A stretch of DNA of 64,000 bases from an uncultured bacterium (GTDB taxonomy: Bacteria > Verrucomicrobiota > Kiritimatiellia > CAIKKV01 > CAITUY01). The stretch lies in assembly GCA_903895695.1 (NCBI GenBank), contig CAITUY010000177.1:1-64000 (forward strand). Reading direction: 5' to 3'. The notes beneath the pieces are model-generated. The model did no database searches and had not been told where the DNA came from. It worked only from the letters and a program-made list of their open reading frames with translations. The translations under genes were made by a program, and so were the position numbers. Positions 7,694 to 16,809 of the stretch are shown piece by piece. Numbering within the stretch: position 1 is the first letter of the stretch; every line of letters starts with the position of its first letter.

Positions 7694-8619
7694 CAGGGTA
7701 TTCTCCTTCGTAGTGACTCCAACAAAAGCCGCATATCTTCAGGCAAAGGGGCGGTGAACGTCAATGCCTTACCGGTGCGGGGGTGCGCCAGCGACAAACG
7801 CTCGGAATGCAGCATCTGGCGGGCGGGGAGGGGGCCGGGCAGACGGCCGGCGGGCTGGCGGCCGTACTGCACGTCGCCCACGACCGGATGCCCCAGCCAG
7901 GCCATGTGAACGCGGATCTGGTGGGTGCGGCCGGTCTCGATTCGTATTCGCAGCAGCGAAACAGGCCCCAGCGTCTCGGTCGTTTCGTAAAGGGTGACGG
8001 CCGGCCGGCCGCTGGCGGGCGTCGCGCTCATCTTTTTGCGATCGCGGGGGCTGCGGCCGATCAGGGTTTCGGCCCGGCCGGAGGGCGGCGCGAGCGTGCC
8101 CCACACCATGGCCGCGTATTCCTTGCGGACGGCCCGCGCCTTGAACGCTTCGACCAGCGCGCGCATGGCCAACTCCGTCTTGGCGACAACCATCACGCCG
8201 CTGGTATCGCGGTCCAGGCGGTGCACGATGCCCGGCCGGCGTTCGCCGTTGATGCCCGGCAGGCTGGGGCAATGCGCGAGGAGCGCGTTAACCAGCGTGC
8301 CGGAGGCATGGCCGGCGGCGGGGTGCACGACCAGGCCGGAGGGTTTGTCGAGCGCCAGCAGGTCGTCGTCCTCGAAGAGCACGGTCAGGGGAATCGCTTC
8401 AGGGCGGAGTTCGCTGTCGGCCGGGGGCGGCACCTCGAGGCTGACGGCCATGCCGGCGCCCAGCCGAAGCGCGGCCTTGACCGGCCGGCCGTTGACGGTG
8501 ACATGGCCGCTGCCGATCAAACTCTGGAGGCGGGCCCGGGAAAGGTCGGGGCACCTTGAAGCCAGCCAGGCGTCCAGCCTATGGCCGGCGGCTTCAGGCG
8601 GAACGGTCAGGTTGGTCAT
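7693..8619 (-). CDS. RluA/RluD-family 23S rRNA pseudouridine synthase
   Basis: 308 residues. An N-terminal S4 RNA-binding domain (DAWLASRCPDLSRARLQSLI) is followed by the pseudouridine synthase core. The catalytic aspartate is D136 in HRLDRDTSG, and LDKPSGLVVHP and RTHQIRVHM are classic RluA-family motifs. It isomerises uridine in 23S rRNA. The length and the presence of S4 resemble RluD more than RluA, but the exact target is uncertain. It overlaps the lgt gene by 26 nt upstream and the propeller gene by 1 nt downstream, so all three are transcribed together. Confidence 0.9.
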   Translation of the reverse strand: MTNLTVPPEAAGHRLDAWLASRCPDLSRARLQSLIGSGHVTVNGRPVKAALRLGAGMAVSLEVPPPADSELRPEAIPLTVLFEDDDLLALDKPSGLVVHPAAGHASGTLVNALLAHCPSLPGINGERRPGIVHRLDRDTSGVMVVAKTELAMRALVEAFKARAVRKEYAAMVWGTLAPPSGRAETLIGRSPRDRKKMSATPASGRPAVTLYETTETLGPVSLLRIRIETGRTHQIRVHMAWLGHPVVGDVQYGRQPAGRLPGPLPARQMLHSERLSLAHPRTGKALTFTAPLPEDMRLLLESLRRRIP

Positions 8620-9358
8620 GGCGGCACAGTATCCGGTTCAGCGTCAATCCAATCACCACGAACGCGAGGCTGGCGATCTGAGCGACATCGAGCGAGCCGA
8701 GGAAGCCCACTCGAATCCGTTCGTCTCCCCGCAGGAATTCCAGCAGGAACCGGCCGATGGGGTAGATGATGAGATACAGGCAGAGGATGCGGCCGGGTCG
8801 GCGCCTGGCCGGGTCGAGGTAGAACCAGAACAGAAAGGCGTACAAGGCCAGATTGAAGGCCGATTCGTAAAGTTGAACCGGGTAATGATCCAGGCCGAGC
8901 GCAGCGATGCTGCCGGCCGGCGCCGACACTCCCCCGCAACAGCCATTCAGGAAGCAGCCGATGCGGCCGAAGGCATGCCCGAGGGGCAGTGCGGTAACGA
9001 CCAGGTCGACCGTCGCCCATAACGGGCGGTGGTAGAACCGGGTGAAGGCGAGCAGCACCACGCCGGCTCCGAGGAAGCCGCCGTAGAAGACCAGGCCGCC
9101 TTGGTCGACGCGAACGATCTCGGCCGGAACAGCACGGAAATACTTGAGATTGGCCAGGACATACGCGATCCGGGCGCCCACGATTCCCCCGATCATGAGC
9201 CAGACCAGCAGGTCGCTCGTGAACGCCGTATCCGTTCCCGTCCGCCGGCCCAGCCACCGCCAGTGGGCCACGGCCATGAGGAAGCCGAGCGCCATCATTA
9301 CGCCATACCAATAGACGGGGCGCGAACCGATCGTGAAGCAAACGGGATCAATCGTCAT
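8594..9358 (-). CDS. lgt: Prolipoprotein diacylglyceryl transferase
   Basis: 254 residues from the ATG at 9358 (MTIDPVCFTIG). Lgt transfers diacylglycerol from phosphatidylglycerol to the lipobox cysteine of prolipoproteins in the inner membrane. Visible family features are YWYGVMMALGF near the start, VFYGGFLGA and the Lgt signature region HAFGRIGCFLNGCCGG, with about seven hydrophobic segments. A longer reading frame up to 9460 would add a non-conserved hydrophilic stretch with no ribosome site, so the shorter start is chosen. It is the first gene of a three-gene minus-strand operon with rluA-type and propeller genes. Confidence 0.9.
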   Translation of the reverse strand: MTIDPVCFTIGSRPVYWYGVMMALGFLMAVAHWRWLGRRTGTDTAFTSDLLVWLMIGGIVGARIAYVLANLKYFRAVPAEIVRVDQGGLVFYGGFLGAGVVLLAFTRFYHRPLWATVDLVVTALPLGHAFGRIGCFLNGCCGGVSAPAGSIAALGLDHYPVQLYESAFNLALYAFLFWFYLDPARRRPGRILCLYLIIYPIGRFLLEFLRGDERIRVGFLGSLDVAQIASLAFVVIGLTLNRILCRHDQPDRSA

Positions 9359-9605
9359 GGCGTTCTCTCGTGCCGGCGGCCTGTTGTCCCCCCGGCATCG
9401 CGTCCTCGCGACCGTAGACGGTGGAATTTCTGCATCGACAGCCTTTGACTCAGTATGCACAATGAACCGCCAAACATCAACCGTTCGCGTCTTGTCCCGG
9501 CGGGGGTGTGTTTATCCGGCAGAGCGGCGCGAAGTCCCGTGTGACTTTCTGCCTGTCGGTCTGTTCAAATGCCGGGGATATCGCGGGCCGGGTACTGTGC
9601 TTGCC

Positions 9606-12005
9606 ATGGTGATGAACGATACCGACATCGTGATGGAATCTGTCAGCGAGGTGGCCTGCACCTCATGCCAGCATCCTCTCGACGTATCCGGTCTGCCGGC
9701 TTTCACCGAAATTGCCTGCCCGGAATGCCATACGCCCCAGGTGGTTCCGGCGAAGCTCGGGAATTTCATGCTGCTGGGCATACTGGGCAAGGGCGGCATG
9801 GGGGTCGTGTACCGCGGACTCGATACGTCGCTCGACCGCCCCGTGGCCGTGAAGGTCATGCTCACGTCGCTGGGCGAGAACAAGGAATTCGTCGAGACGT
9901 TTCGCCGGGAAGCCCAGGCCGCGGCTGCCCTGAACCACCCCAACATCGTCCAGATCTATCTGTTCGGCGTGGCGCACGGCCAGCCGTACATGGTGATGGA
10001 ACTGCTCGACGGCGGGCGTTTCGACCAGATGATCGCCCGCGGGGAGCCCCTGAACGAGGCACTCGTGCTGAAGATAGCCGCCGACGTGGCGGAAGGGCTC
10101 AACGCCGCCGCCGGTATCGGCCTGGTGCACGGTGACGTCAAGCCGGAGAACATCCTGCTCGACAGCAACGGCGTGGCCAAGGTCGTGGATTTCGGGTTAG
10201 CCCGGTTCAAGAAGAGCGGCGAGTCCAGCGCCCAGGGGATCTGGGGCACGCCCTACTACATCGCTCCGGAAAAGATCCGGTCGCAGCCGACCGATGCGCG
10301 GTCCGATATTTACAGCCTCGGCGCCACCCTGTTTCATGCGTTGGCGGACAAGCCGCCATTCGACGGCGAGACGCCCCTCGACGTGATCAAGGCCCGCCTC
10401 AAGAGCCCGGCCCCGTCCCTCGCCAGCCTTCGTCCCGACATCAACCCCGAGGTCGCCGCGGTCATCGCGCGAACGCTCGAAGCCGAGCCGGTCAAACGGT
10501 ATCCCAATTACACGTCGCTGCTCGCCGATTTGCGCAAAATCCTGGCGACGCTTAAGCCGCCGCCTTCGCCATTTCCCATGGTCGGCAAGCGCGGCGGCAG
10601 GATCGTGTTCACCAAGAAAAAGGGCGCCGGGGGCGGCAAGCTCACGATCTCGGGCATTGACAGCGTGGTCGCGGCGGCGCCGCACGAGGCCGTCCCCGTC
10701 GAGGCACCCGTCCGCAAGCCGCTATCCGTGGGCAAACTGATCCTGATCATCAGCCTGAGCGTAGTGGGCGTCATCCTGCTCGGCGGATTGCTGACCTGGG
10801 GCATCATCGCCCACCGGAGGGCGGTGGAGCGGCGCCAGGCGGCCGACAAGGAGATGGCCGAATTGCAGGCCCTGCGCGGCTCAGCCGACAAGGTCTGGAG
10901 CGACATGCTCGCGGCGCTAAGCAACGGTGTCAAACGCGTCGAGGCGCTAAAGCCTTTGGAGACGGACGCCGAGCTCGCGCTCGCGTCGATCGGAACACTT
11001 TCGTCGAACCTGACCGATGCAGCCCTGGTCGCCGAATCGGCGACGAACACGGCGGCTCTGGTCCAGGCCGTCATCGAGGCGGTCTCGAATGACGCCCCGG
11101 CCGGGATCGCTTATCTGCGCGCGGTAACCAATGAGGCGGCCACGAACCTGACGGCCGTGCTGGCCATGACGAATACGCCCCCGGCCCAGGCCGCTCTGAC
11201 CGCCATGACCAATCTGCTCCCGCGCGTCACTGAAGGCGAGCAGCAGATTGCCACGGCGGCCGGGAAGGCCCAGTCCGCAGCCAAGGAACTGTTGGCGTTC
11301 AAGAAGAGGATTGAGACGGCGGCCGGACAGCAAGCGGCGGAAGCCGCACGCCTGGCCGCCAAGGCGGCTGCCGATGCCAAGGCGGCTAGCGAAAAAGCAG
11401 AGAAGGAAAAGCACGCCAAGGAACTGGCCGATCGCACCGAAAAGGAACTCGCCACGATTGAGGAGGCCCGCAAGGCCAACGCCTTGCTGGTGCTGCAGTG
11501 CCGTTTCAAGGAGGCGGCCGACGCCATGGCGCGCGTCGAGGCGGGGCTCACGACCGATGCGGCCAAGGCCGCGTTCAAGCTCGCGGCGGAACGCTACAGC
11601 CTGATGATTGAACTCAAGGCATTCGTAATCGCCGGGATCGTCAAGGACTCCAAAGCCAGCGCGGACGGTTTCAAATACGGGTGGCTCGTGGGCAACGTCC
11701 CGAGCCTCGATGTGCTGGGGGCTGACGAGACGAAGGTCACGCTACGCGGCCGGACGGTGGCGTGGGACCAGGTGACGCCCGCCCAGATGCTGCGGTTCGT
11801 CAAGCGCTACGTCGAGGATCCCGAGCTCGGACGCAAACAGTCGGCGCGCGATTATCTCGCCGCCGCCGTCTATGTGTTCGAAGCGGGGAGCGGCGCCGAG
11901 CGCGCCAAGAAACTCGCGGCCGAGCATGTGGGCAAGGCCGTGGGGCGTGACTCGTCGATCGCCGAAAAAGCCAAGGCGCTCCTGCCCGACGTCGGCGCCC
12001 CGTAA
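9606..12005 (+). CDS. Membrane-anchored Ser/Thr protein kinase with zinc ribbon
   Basis: About 799 residues. An N-terminal CxxC...CxxC zinc-ribbon-like stretch precedes a Hanks-type kinase domain: glycine-rich loop GKGGMG (61-66), ATP-binding K83, catalytic loop HGDVKPEN with D177, DFG D195 and the APE motif. HRD is HGD, so the activation arginine is missing; such non-RD kinases are common in this superphylum. A transmembrane helix at about 378-402 follows. The rest is a long Ala/Lys/Glu-rich, coiled-coil-prone region and a C-terminal globular part. The start is uncertain: ATG at 9606, 9612 or 9633 would all keep the ribbon. It is divergent from lgt. Substrates cannot be deduced. Confidence 0.85.
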   Translation: MVMNDTDIVMESVSEVACTSCQHPLDVSGLPAFTEIACPECHTPQVVPAKLGNFMLLGILGKGGMGVVYRGLDTSLDRPVAVKVMLTSLGENKEFVETFRREAQAAAALNHPNIVQIYLFGVAHGQPYMVMELLDGGRFDQMIARGEPLNEALVLKIAADVAEGLNAAAGIGLVHGDVKPENILLDSNGVAKVVDFGLARFKKSGESSAQGIWGTPYYIAPEKIRSQPTDARSDIYSLGATLFHALADKPPFDGETPLDVIKARLKSPAPSLASLRPDINPEVAAVIARTLEAEPVKRYPNYTSLLADLRKILATLKPPPSPFPMVGKRGGRIVFTKKKGAGGGKLTISGIDSVVAAAPHEAVPVEAPVRKPLSVGKLILIISLSVVGVILLGGLLTWGIIAHRRAVERRQAADKEMAELQALRGSADKVWSDMLAALSNGVKRVEALKPLETDAELALASIGTLSSNLTDAALVAESATNTAALVQAVIEAVSNDAPAGIAYLRAVTNEAATNLTAVLAMTNTPPAQAALTAMTNLLPRVTEGEQQIATAAGKAQSAAKELLAFKKRIETAAGQQAAEAARLAAKAAADAKAASEKAEKEKHAKELADRTEKELATIEEARKANALLVLQCRFKEAADAMARVEAGLTTDAAKAAFKLAAERYSLMIELKAFVIAGIVKDSKASADGFKYGWLVGNVPSLDVLGADETKVTLRGRTVAWDQVTPAQMLRFVKRYVEDPELGRKQSARDYLAAAVYVFEAGSGAERAKKLAAEHVGKAVGRDSSIAEKAKALLPDVGAP

Positions 12006-12011
12006 GTGCGT

Positions 12012-12353
12012 TCACTTCCCCGGGTCGATCTGCAGGCGCATCGCCCGGATCCGGTCCTTCCCGTAACTCTTCTGCAGGTTGGCCAGCATTCGGGCGCGGG
12101 AGCGATGGAGTTCGCTCAGCCAGACGGAGCTGTCCACGTAGATCGCCAGCTCGCCGGCGACAAGCCTTCCGGGCCGCGTGTGGGCCGCCACGGCCGGGCC
12201 CATGATTTTCGGCCATTCCCCTTCAATGCGGCCCATGCTGAGCTGGTCGTCGAGCTTCATCGACTTCAGCATGGCCGAGAGAAGTTTGCCGAAAGGCACG
12301 CCGCCGTCGAGTGCCGCATAGTTCGATTTGTTCGCCTCGCGTTTGAAGGGCAT
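12012..12353 (-). CDS. dciA: DUF721 / DciA-like protein
   Basis: 113 residues from the ATG at 12353 (MPFKREANKSNY). The segment LDDQLSMGRIEGEWPKIMGPAVAAHTRPGRLVAGELAIYVDSSVWLSELHRSRARML matches the DUF721 fold, a KH-like domain that in DciA recruits the replicative helicase DnaB in bacteria lacking DnaC. The protein is short, with the KH-like domain and little else. It lies downstream of the tsf terminator in the same direction but as its own unit. The helicase-loader role is known for the family and not shown here. Confidence 0.65.
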   Translation of the reverse strand: MPFKREANKSNYAALDGGVPFGKLLSAMLKSMKLDDQLSMGRIEGEWPKIMGPAVAAHTRPGRLVAGELAIYVDSSVWLSELHRSRARMLANLQKSYGKDRIRAMRLQIDPGK

Positions 12354-12406
12354 GGAAGGCGTATAGCGGGGCGGGCTCCGGAGGTCAATGGTGGAGGTAG
12401 CCGCAG

Positions 12407-12439
12407 AAACAAAACGGGCCGCGGTTACCCGCGGCCCGT
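12407..12439 (-). terminator. Intrinsic terminator of rpsB-tsf
   Basis: Eleven-base arms ACGGGCCGCGG (12414-12424) and CCGCGGCCCGT (12429-12439) with a 4-base loop. Read on the minus strand they are followed by a T-rich run (TTTTGTTT). It lies 27 bases beyond the tsf stop. Confidence 0.85.
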
Positions 12440-12465
12440 GACGTTTCAGCAATCGTGAAGAAAGC

Positions 12466-13305
12466 TTACTCGGCGCCCATCTGATAGCGGGCGAATCGGC
12501 GCAGGGTCAGCGTATCGCCGATTTCCTTGCCTTTGGCCGCCAGCAGCTTCGTGATGGACAGGTCGGGATCCTTGACGAACCCCTGCTCGACCAGGCACAC
12601 CTGCGAGTAGAACTTGCCCATCTTGCCGTCCACAATCTTCTCCACGATTTGCGCCGGCTTGCCCTCGACCTGCTTGGCGGCGATTTCGCGTTCCGACTGC
12701 ACGATGGCCGCCGGCACTTCGCCGCGCACGAGCCAGCGCGGACTGCACGCCGCGACATGCAGCGTGATATCCTTGGCGAGCTCGATCACGACCGGGTTGG
12801 TCGCCGTGGCATCGTTCGTGAAGCCAAGTTCGACGAGCACGCCGATCTTGCCATTCAGGTGGATGTACGTGGCGACCAGGCCGGCTCCCTGGACGACGAA
12901 GCGCACGTTGCGCTTGGCCACCAGGTTCTCGCCGATCTCGGCCACCTTGGCGGCCATTTCGGCCTTCGTGGATTCCGTGATCGTATTGTCGGCCAGGTCC
13001 AGGGCTTTCTCGGCGAGTCCCTTGACGAACGCCTGGAAGCCCGGGTTTTTGGCGACGAAGTCTGTCTCGCAGTTTACTTCGATCAGGGCGCCGACCTTGC
13101 CGCCGCGAACGGCGGCGGCGATCAGTCCTTGGTTGGCGGCGCGCGTCGCCTTCTTGGCGGCAATCGCCATGCCGCGCTCGCGGAGGAGGCGGATGGCCTT
13201 CTCCTTGTCGCCGCCGGCCTCGGCGAGTGCCCGCTTGCACTCCATCATGCCGACGTTCGTCGCTTCGCGAAGTTCTTGCACCATCTGTGCGGTAATCTCA
13301 GCCAT
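12466..13305 (-). CDS. tsf: Elongation factor Ts
   Basis: 279 residues from MAEITAQMVQELREATNVGMMECKRAL, with AAGGAA six bases before the ATG. It contains the N-terminal UBA-like domain, the TDFVAKN signature (CETDFVAKNPGF) and the core dimerisation domain. EF-Ts releases GDP from EF-Tu. Its length is normal for the family. It is cotranscribed behind rpsB (47-bp gap) and ends in a strong intrinsic terminator. Confidence 0.97.
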   Translation of the reverse strand: MAEITAQMVQELREATNVGMMECKRALAEAGGDKEKAIRLLRERGMAIAAKKATRAANQGLIAAAVRGGKVGALIEVNCETDFVAKNPGFQAFVKGLAEKALDLADNTITESTKAEMAAKVAEIGENLVAKRNVRFVVQGAGLVATYIHLNGKIGVLVELGFTNDATATNPVVIELAKDITLHVAACSPRWLVRGEVPAAIVQSEREIAAKQVEGKPAQIVEKIVDGKMGKFYSQVCLVEQGFVKDPDLSITKLLAAKGKEIGDTLTLRRFARYQMGAE

Positions 13306-13352
13306 AAATAGTTCCTTGCTCGGGGTTGTTCGGATCGGCACCCGCCGGCTTA

Positions 13353-14270
13353 TCAGGCGGGCGGCGCCGTCTGTTCCGGCGCATCGGCGGCCGGAGCCTC
13401 AGCGGGCGCACCGTCGGCCCTGGGTTCGACGTGCTTCGCGCCCGGTGCACGCGCCCGGATCGCCCGCGGAGCGCGCGGCCGCCGCGGCTCGCCCGAGCGG
13501 GTGCGACTGTCGGGCGCTTGAGCGCCGGCCTCGCCGCGACGGGCTTCTTCCGCCGCGATCTTCGAGTACTCGCCGGCGCCCTTCTGGATGGCCTGCGCCA
13601 ACGCGCCCGCCATCAGGCGGATACCGCGAATGGCATCGTCGTTGCCGGGGACCGGGTAGTCGATGGGATCGGGGTCGCAGTTCGTGTCTACGATGGCGAT
13701 CACGGGAATGTGCAGGCGGTTGGCCTCGGCGATGGCGATAGCCTCGCGGTTGACGTCCACGACGAACATGGCGCCGGGCATTTCGCCCATGTCGGCCACG
13801 CCGGACAGGTTCTTGCGCAGTTTCTCAAGCTCGTGCCGCAACACCGAGACTTCCTTTTTGGGCATCTTTTCCATCGTGCCGTCTTTTTCCATGCGTTCGA
13901 TCTCACGCATGGTCTTGACGCGCGCGCGGAGGGTTCGGCTGTTGGTCAACATGCCGCCCAGCCACCGGGTCGTGACGTAGGGCTGGTTGCACTCGGTCGC
14001 CAGGTCTTTCATGACCTGCTGGGCCTGCTTCTTGGTGCCGACGAACAGCACGCTCTTGCCATGAGCGGCCGTGTCATGCACGAACTGCTTGGCCTTCTCG
14101 AGTTGCTCCAGGCTCTTGGCGAGGTCGATGATGTGGATCCCGTTCCGCTTGTCGAAGACAAACGGCTTCATTTTGGGATTCCAGCGCTTGGTCTGGTGAC
14201 CGAAGTGAACGCCTGCGTCGAGCAGGTCCTGCAGGGTGATATCCGCGGGGATATCGGCTAGCGTAACCAT
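13353..14270 (-). CDS. rpsB: Ribosomal protein uS2 with C-terminal extension
   Basis: 305 residues. The S2 core (LLDAGVHFGHQTKRWNPKM, VLFVGTKKQAQ, TTRWLGGMLTN, DTNCDPDPIDYPVPGNDDAIR) occupies about 1-230. The last ~70 residues are an Arg/Ala/Pro-rich tail not present in the ~240-residue E. coli protein. CGGAGG precedes the ATG. S2 binds the back of the 30S head and is needed for S1 docking. First gene of the rpsB-tsf operon. Confidence 0.97.
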   Translation of the reverse strand: MVTLADIPADITLQDLLDAGVHFGHQTKRWNPKMKPFVFDKRNGIHIIDLAKSLEQLEKAKQFVHDTAAHGKSVLFVGTKKQAQQVMKDLATECNQPYVTTRWLGGMLTNSRTLRARVKTMREIERMEKDGTMEKMPKKEVSVLRHELEKLRKNLSGVADMGEMPGAMFVVDVNREAIAIAEANRLHIPVIAIVDTNCDPDPIDYPVPGNDDAIRGIRLMAGALAQAIQKGAGEYSKIAAEEARRGEAGAQAPDSRTRSGEPRRPRAPRAIRARAPGAKHVEPRADGAPAEAPAADAPEQTAPPA

Positions 14271-14300
14271 GGTATTCCTCCGTTATCTAGCCCACAGCGC

Positions 14301-14320
14301 CGTCAGCCGTCAGGCTGACG
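14301..14320 (-). promoter_or_regulatory. Hairpin in the rpsB leader
   Basis: A perfect 8-bp stem CGTCAGCC / GGCTGACG with a four-base loop lies 31 bases upstream of the rpsB start, inside the predicted 5' untranslated region. Leader structures of rpsB are autoregulated by S2 in several bacteria; whether this one works that way is inference. Confidence 0.4.
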
Positions 14321-14409
14321 CTCACGCATCAGGGCAATCCGCTTTGGCTCGACCGGAGGCCGGCCGAACACTCGCTTCCGTTCCGGACACCCGGAACTTG
14401 AAACGCGTA

Positions 14410-14437
14410 ATAATAGACATGGAGCGGCGTTGTGCAA
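14410..14437 (-). promoter_or_regulatory. Promoter of rpsB-tsf
   Basis: Read on the minus strand: TTGCAC (14437-14432), a 16-base spacer and TATTAT (14415-14410). The hexamers match the sigma70 consensus at 4/6 and 5/6. It would give a leader of roughly 130 nt containing the hairpin at 14301-14320. Confidence 0.5.
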
Positions 14438-14479
14438 GCTCAAAAGCGGGCTCAAACTCGCGGAATCAACCACGCGACA

Positions 14480-15586
14480 TCACCGTTTGGCCTGCCAGGT
14501 GCGGTAGAACCCCGCCGCCTGGAGCACGGCTTGGGCGGCAACTTCGTTTCCGCGGGCGTTCCAGTGGCGGTCGCAGGTCAGGAAGCAGGATTGCCAGCCG
14601 CCCGGGGCGTCGCGGGTGGCGGGAAGCAGGTCCAGGTACTGCATATTGAGCGTCGCGCAGGTTTCGCGCATCTTTGCGGTCAGCGGTGGCTCGCCGGCCT
14701 TTGCCGCCCGATGCACGTCCGTGTCGCACGGAATCGTCAGCACGAGCACCGGTTTGTCGCCCGCTGCCTGGCGCAGTTCCTTCAGCACGTACGCCAGCCG
14801 GGCCCACTGCGCGGGCGTGAAATCGAAATAGCCGGCATAGTCCTCCGCCGTACCTGACGCACGATGGCGGCTCATGCTCTTGATGTACTTGATCAGGTTG
14901 CCCGTATAGGTGAACTGCCGCAGCGCATTCTCAGCCAGGTGCGAGAAGAGCGACGGCGAGTCGGGGTTGGGCAGGTAGGTGAGGCGGTAGTCGGGCGCGG
15001 TACCCGTGAAATAGGGGCGAATGCGCCCCGCGTGCATCGCGAGCCCGTAGGCGTAGTCATCGTCCAGGAAGTCGTTGTCGGGCAGAATGGCGAGGATGAC
15101 GGCGTCGTGATCGAAGGTCTTGGCGAGCGTCTTGTAGAGCAAGAGTTCCTGCGTGGGGCCAAAAGAGCCCGACGTGCCGAAGTTGAGGTGTTCGAAACCG
15201 GTGGCCCGTTCGAGGCGGTCGCTCAGGCGGTCCTCGGTGGCCACGCCCCATCCTTCCATGAATGAGTCGCCTAGCACGACGACGCGCGGCTTGCCCGGCG
15301 AGGCCGGCAGGCGCTCGCGGTCCCGCATGCCCTGGGCGTTGGCCCGGTACGTCAGGTTGTAGCAGGGCGCCACGTGATGGTAGGTGGAGAAGGGCTCGTG
15401 CCAGACGCCGAAGTCCGGGTTGAGGTCGGCCCAGAATCTCGACGAGACGTTCCCGAGGCAGTAGGTGGGGCGCTGGATCGGGAGGCGGCCCGCGGCGCAC
15501 AGGACGGCCAGCCCCAGTTCGAGCAGCACAAACGTGAGCAGCGCGCTGAATGCGAGTCGGGCCAGCAGTGTTCGGGTTTTCTTCAT
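14480..15586 (-). CDS. Membrane-anchored SGNH/GDSL-hydrolase-like protein
   Basis: 368 residues. An N-terminal hydrophobic segment (about 11-32) serves as signal or anchor. Block I is GDSFMEGWGV with the candidate nucleophile S108 (GDS at 106-108). The C-terminal catalytic pair D339/H341 is in CDRHWNARGN. This layout is that of SGNH-fold O-acetyl esterases or acetyltransferase-associated proteins (AlgX/DltD-like) acting on surface polysaccharide. The substrate is unknown. It lies upstream of a dispersed repeat and in the same direction as a polysaccharide deacetylase, suggesting envelope glycan modification. Confidence 0.7.
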   Translation of the reverse strand: MKKTRTLLARLAFSALLTFVLLELGLAVLCAAGRLPIQRPTYCLGNVSSRFWADLNPDFGVWHEPFSTYHHVAPCYNLTYRANAQGMRDRERLPASPGKPRVVVLGDSFMEGWGVATEDRLSDRLERATGFEHLNFGTSGSFGPTQELLLYKTLAKTFDHDAVILAILPDNDFLDDDYAYGLAMHAGRIRPYFTGTAPDYRLTYLPNPDSPSLFSHLAENALRQFTYTGNLIKYIKSMSRHRASGTAEDYAGYFDFTPAQWARLAYVLKELRQAAGDKPVLVLTIPCDTDVHRAAKAGEPPLTAKMRETCATLNMQYLDLLPATRDAPGGWQSCFLTCDRHWNARGNEVAAQAVLQAAGFYRTWQAKR

Positions 15587-15601
15587 ATGGCGGTTTGTCT
15601 G

Positions 15602-15689
15602 GGTAGGGCGACGGCGTCCTCGCCGCGCCGTGACTGTTGCGCTCCTATTGCGGTCCTGTCTCGGCGGGGCCGGAGGCCCACGCCCTACC
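15602..15689. repeat. Dispersed palindromic repeat, family R2
   Basis: The element starts GGTAGGGCG and ends CGCCCTACC. It contains two internal hairpins: one around GACGGCGTCCTCGCC and one around GGGGCCGGAGGCCC. The same two halves recur inverted at 23779-23885, and one half at 39940-39970. It is located between the SGNH and deacetylase genes. Confidence 0.75.
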
Positions 15690-15744
15690 TCGGATTGCGG
15701 GCACAGCCCGCCTTGGGTTCAGTGGCCATTCGTGACCGGCAACA

Positions 15745-16635
15745 CTAGCACGCGGGGTGGGAATCGAAAACCCCCAGTTCCACCGCCGGGATATCGGCAG
15801 TCTGCGTCAGCGCGGCGACTTCGCGCAGGTCCGACGGTTCGAAGCCGGCCCGACGAAGCCGATCCACGAGGAGACGCGTGCAGCGCAGCCCGCCCGACCA
15901 GCGGCCGGCGGTGTAGACGGCCCGCAGCGCCCACGGCAATCCCGCCAGGGCTTCGTCGTCGGCATAGAGGTTGTGGAAGTGGCCGTCGAGCACGAGCGGA
16001 CCGGGCTCCGGTCCGGCCGTGCGCCGGATCAGCCGGGCGCTGACGGAGGGTCCGAACAGGTTGATGAACGTCAGGCCGGCCGGCAGGCGCGGCGTGAGCA
16101 GCGCCACCGGGAATTCGAGCAGCCCGAGCCCGCCCCAGCGAAACGGCCGGCGAGGCAGTGAGGTGAAATCGTACCGGCCGCTCCGGCGGACCGGGAAGAC
16201 GCTGGAATCATAGCGATAGCCGAGCCGGTCGAGGAGCCGCAGGTCCGCGGCGCTCACGACCCCGGACGGGGCCCGGTAGCCGGTCGGCGACCTGCCGAAG
16301 CGGCCGAGGTAGGCGTCCGTGCCGCGCTGGATCTCGTCGGCATGCGAGCCGTGCATGGTGCCGAACGCCTCGGGGGCATGGGCGTACCCATGCAGTTCCA
16401 CGGCGATGCCGGCGGCCAGGAGGCGGTCGATAATCCGGTGTCCCCGTTCGATGATGCGGCCGGTCACGAACGCCGTCACCGGAACGCGCTCCGCCCGGAT
16501 CCAGTCGAAGAACGAGTCGGCCTTGTCGAGGATGCCGAACGTGGGCCGGCGGCCATAGTCGGGTTCGACGTCGAACGTCAGGCACACCGCGGGCCGGCGG
16601 GCGGGTGCATCGGGGCCAGGCGACAGGGTGCTCAT
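15745..16635 (-). CDS. Polysaccharide deacetylase (NodB domain)
   Basis: 296 residues. The NodB/CE4 motifs are TFDVEPD (D22 base and neighbouring acidic residue), LHGYAHAPE (H82 and H86 metal ligands) and YRAPSG. The C-terminal part follows the pattern of the family acting on exopolysaccharide (HFHNLYADDE near the end). It removes N- or O-acetyl groups from a surface or extracellular glycan. No signal peptide is visible. It is divergent from the PP-loop gene at 16810. Confidence 0.85.
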   Translation of the reverse strand: MSTLSPGPDAPARRPAVCLTFDVEPDYGRRPTFGILDKADSFFDWIRAERVPVTAFVTGRIIERGHRIIDRLLAAGIAVELHGYAHAPEAFGTMHGSHADEIQRGTDAYLGRFGRSPTGYRAPSGVVSAADLRLLDRLGYRYDSSVFPVRRSGRYDFTSLPRRPFRWGGLGLLEFPVALLTPRLPAGLTFINLFGPSVSARLIRRTAGPEPGPLVLDGHFHNLYADDEALAGLPWALRAVYTAGRWSGGLRCTRLLVDRLRRAGFEPSDLREVAALTQTADIPAVELGVFDSHPAC

Positions 16636-16809
16636 CGGTTGTGAGGGAGTAGATAGAGGGCCGCCACGCGAGTGTCAAGAGTCGCTTGCGTCGGGCTCGC
16701 CCGGCGGCGTATCCTGAACCAGGCGCCGGGGCACGGCAGTCGCCGCAGCGCATGGAGCCGGCCGGTCGCGGAAGCGCGGCCGCTTCCCGGAATATGTGGG
16801 TAGAACACG

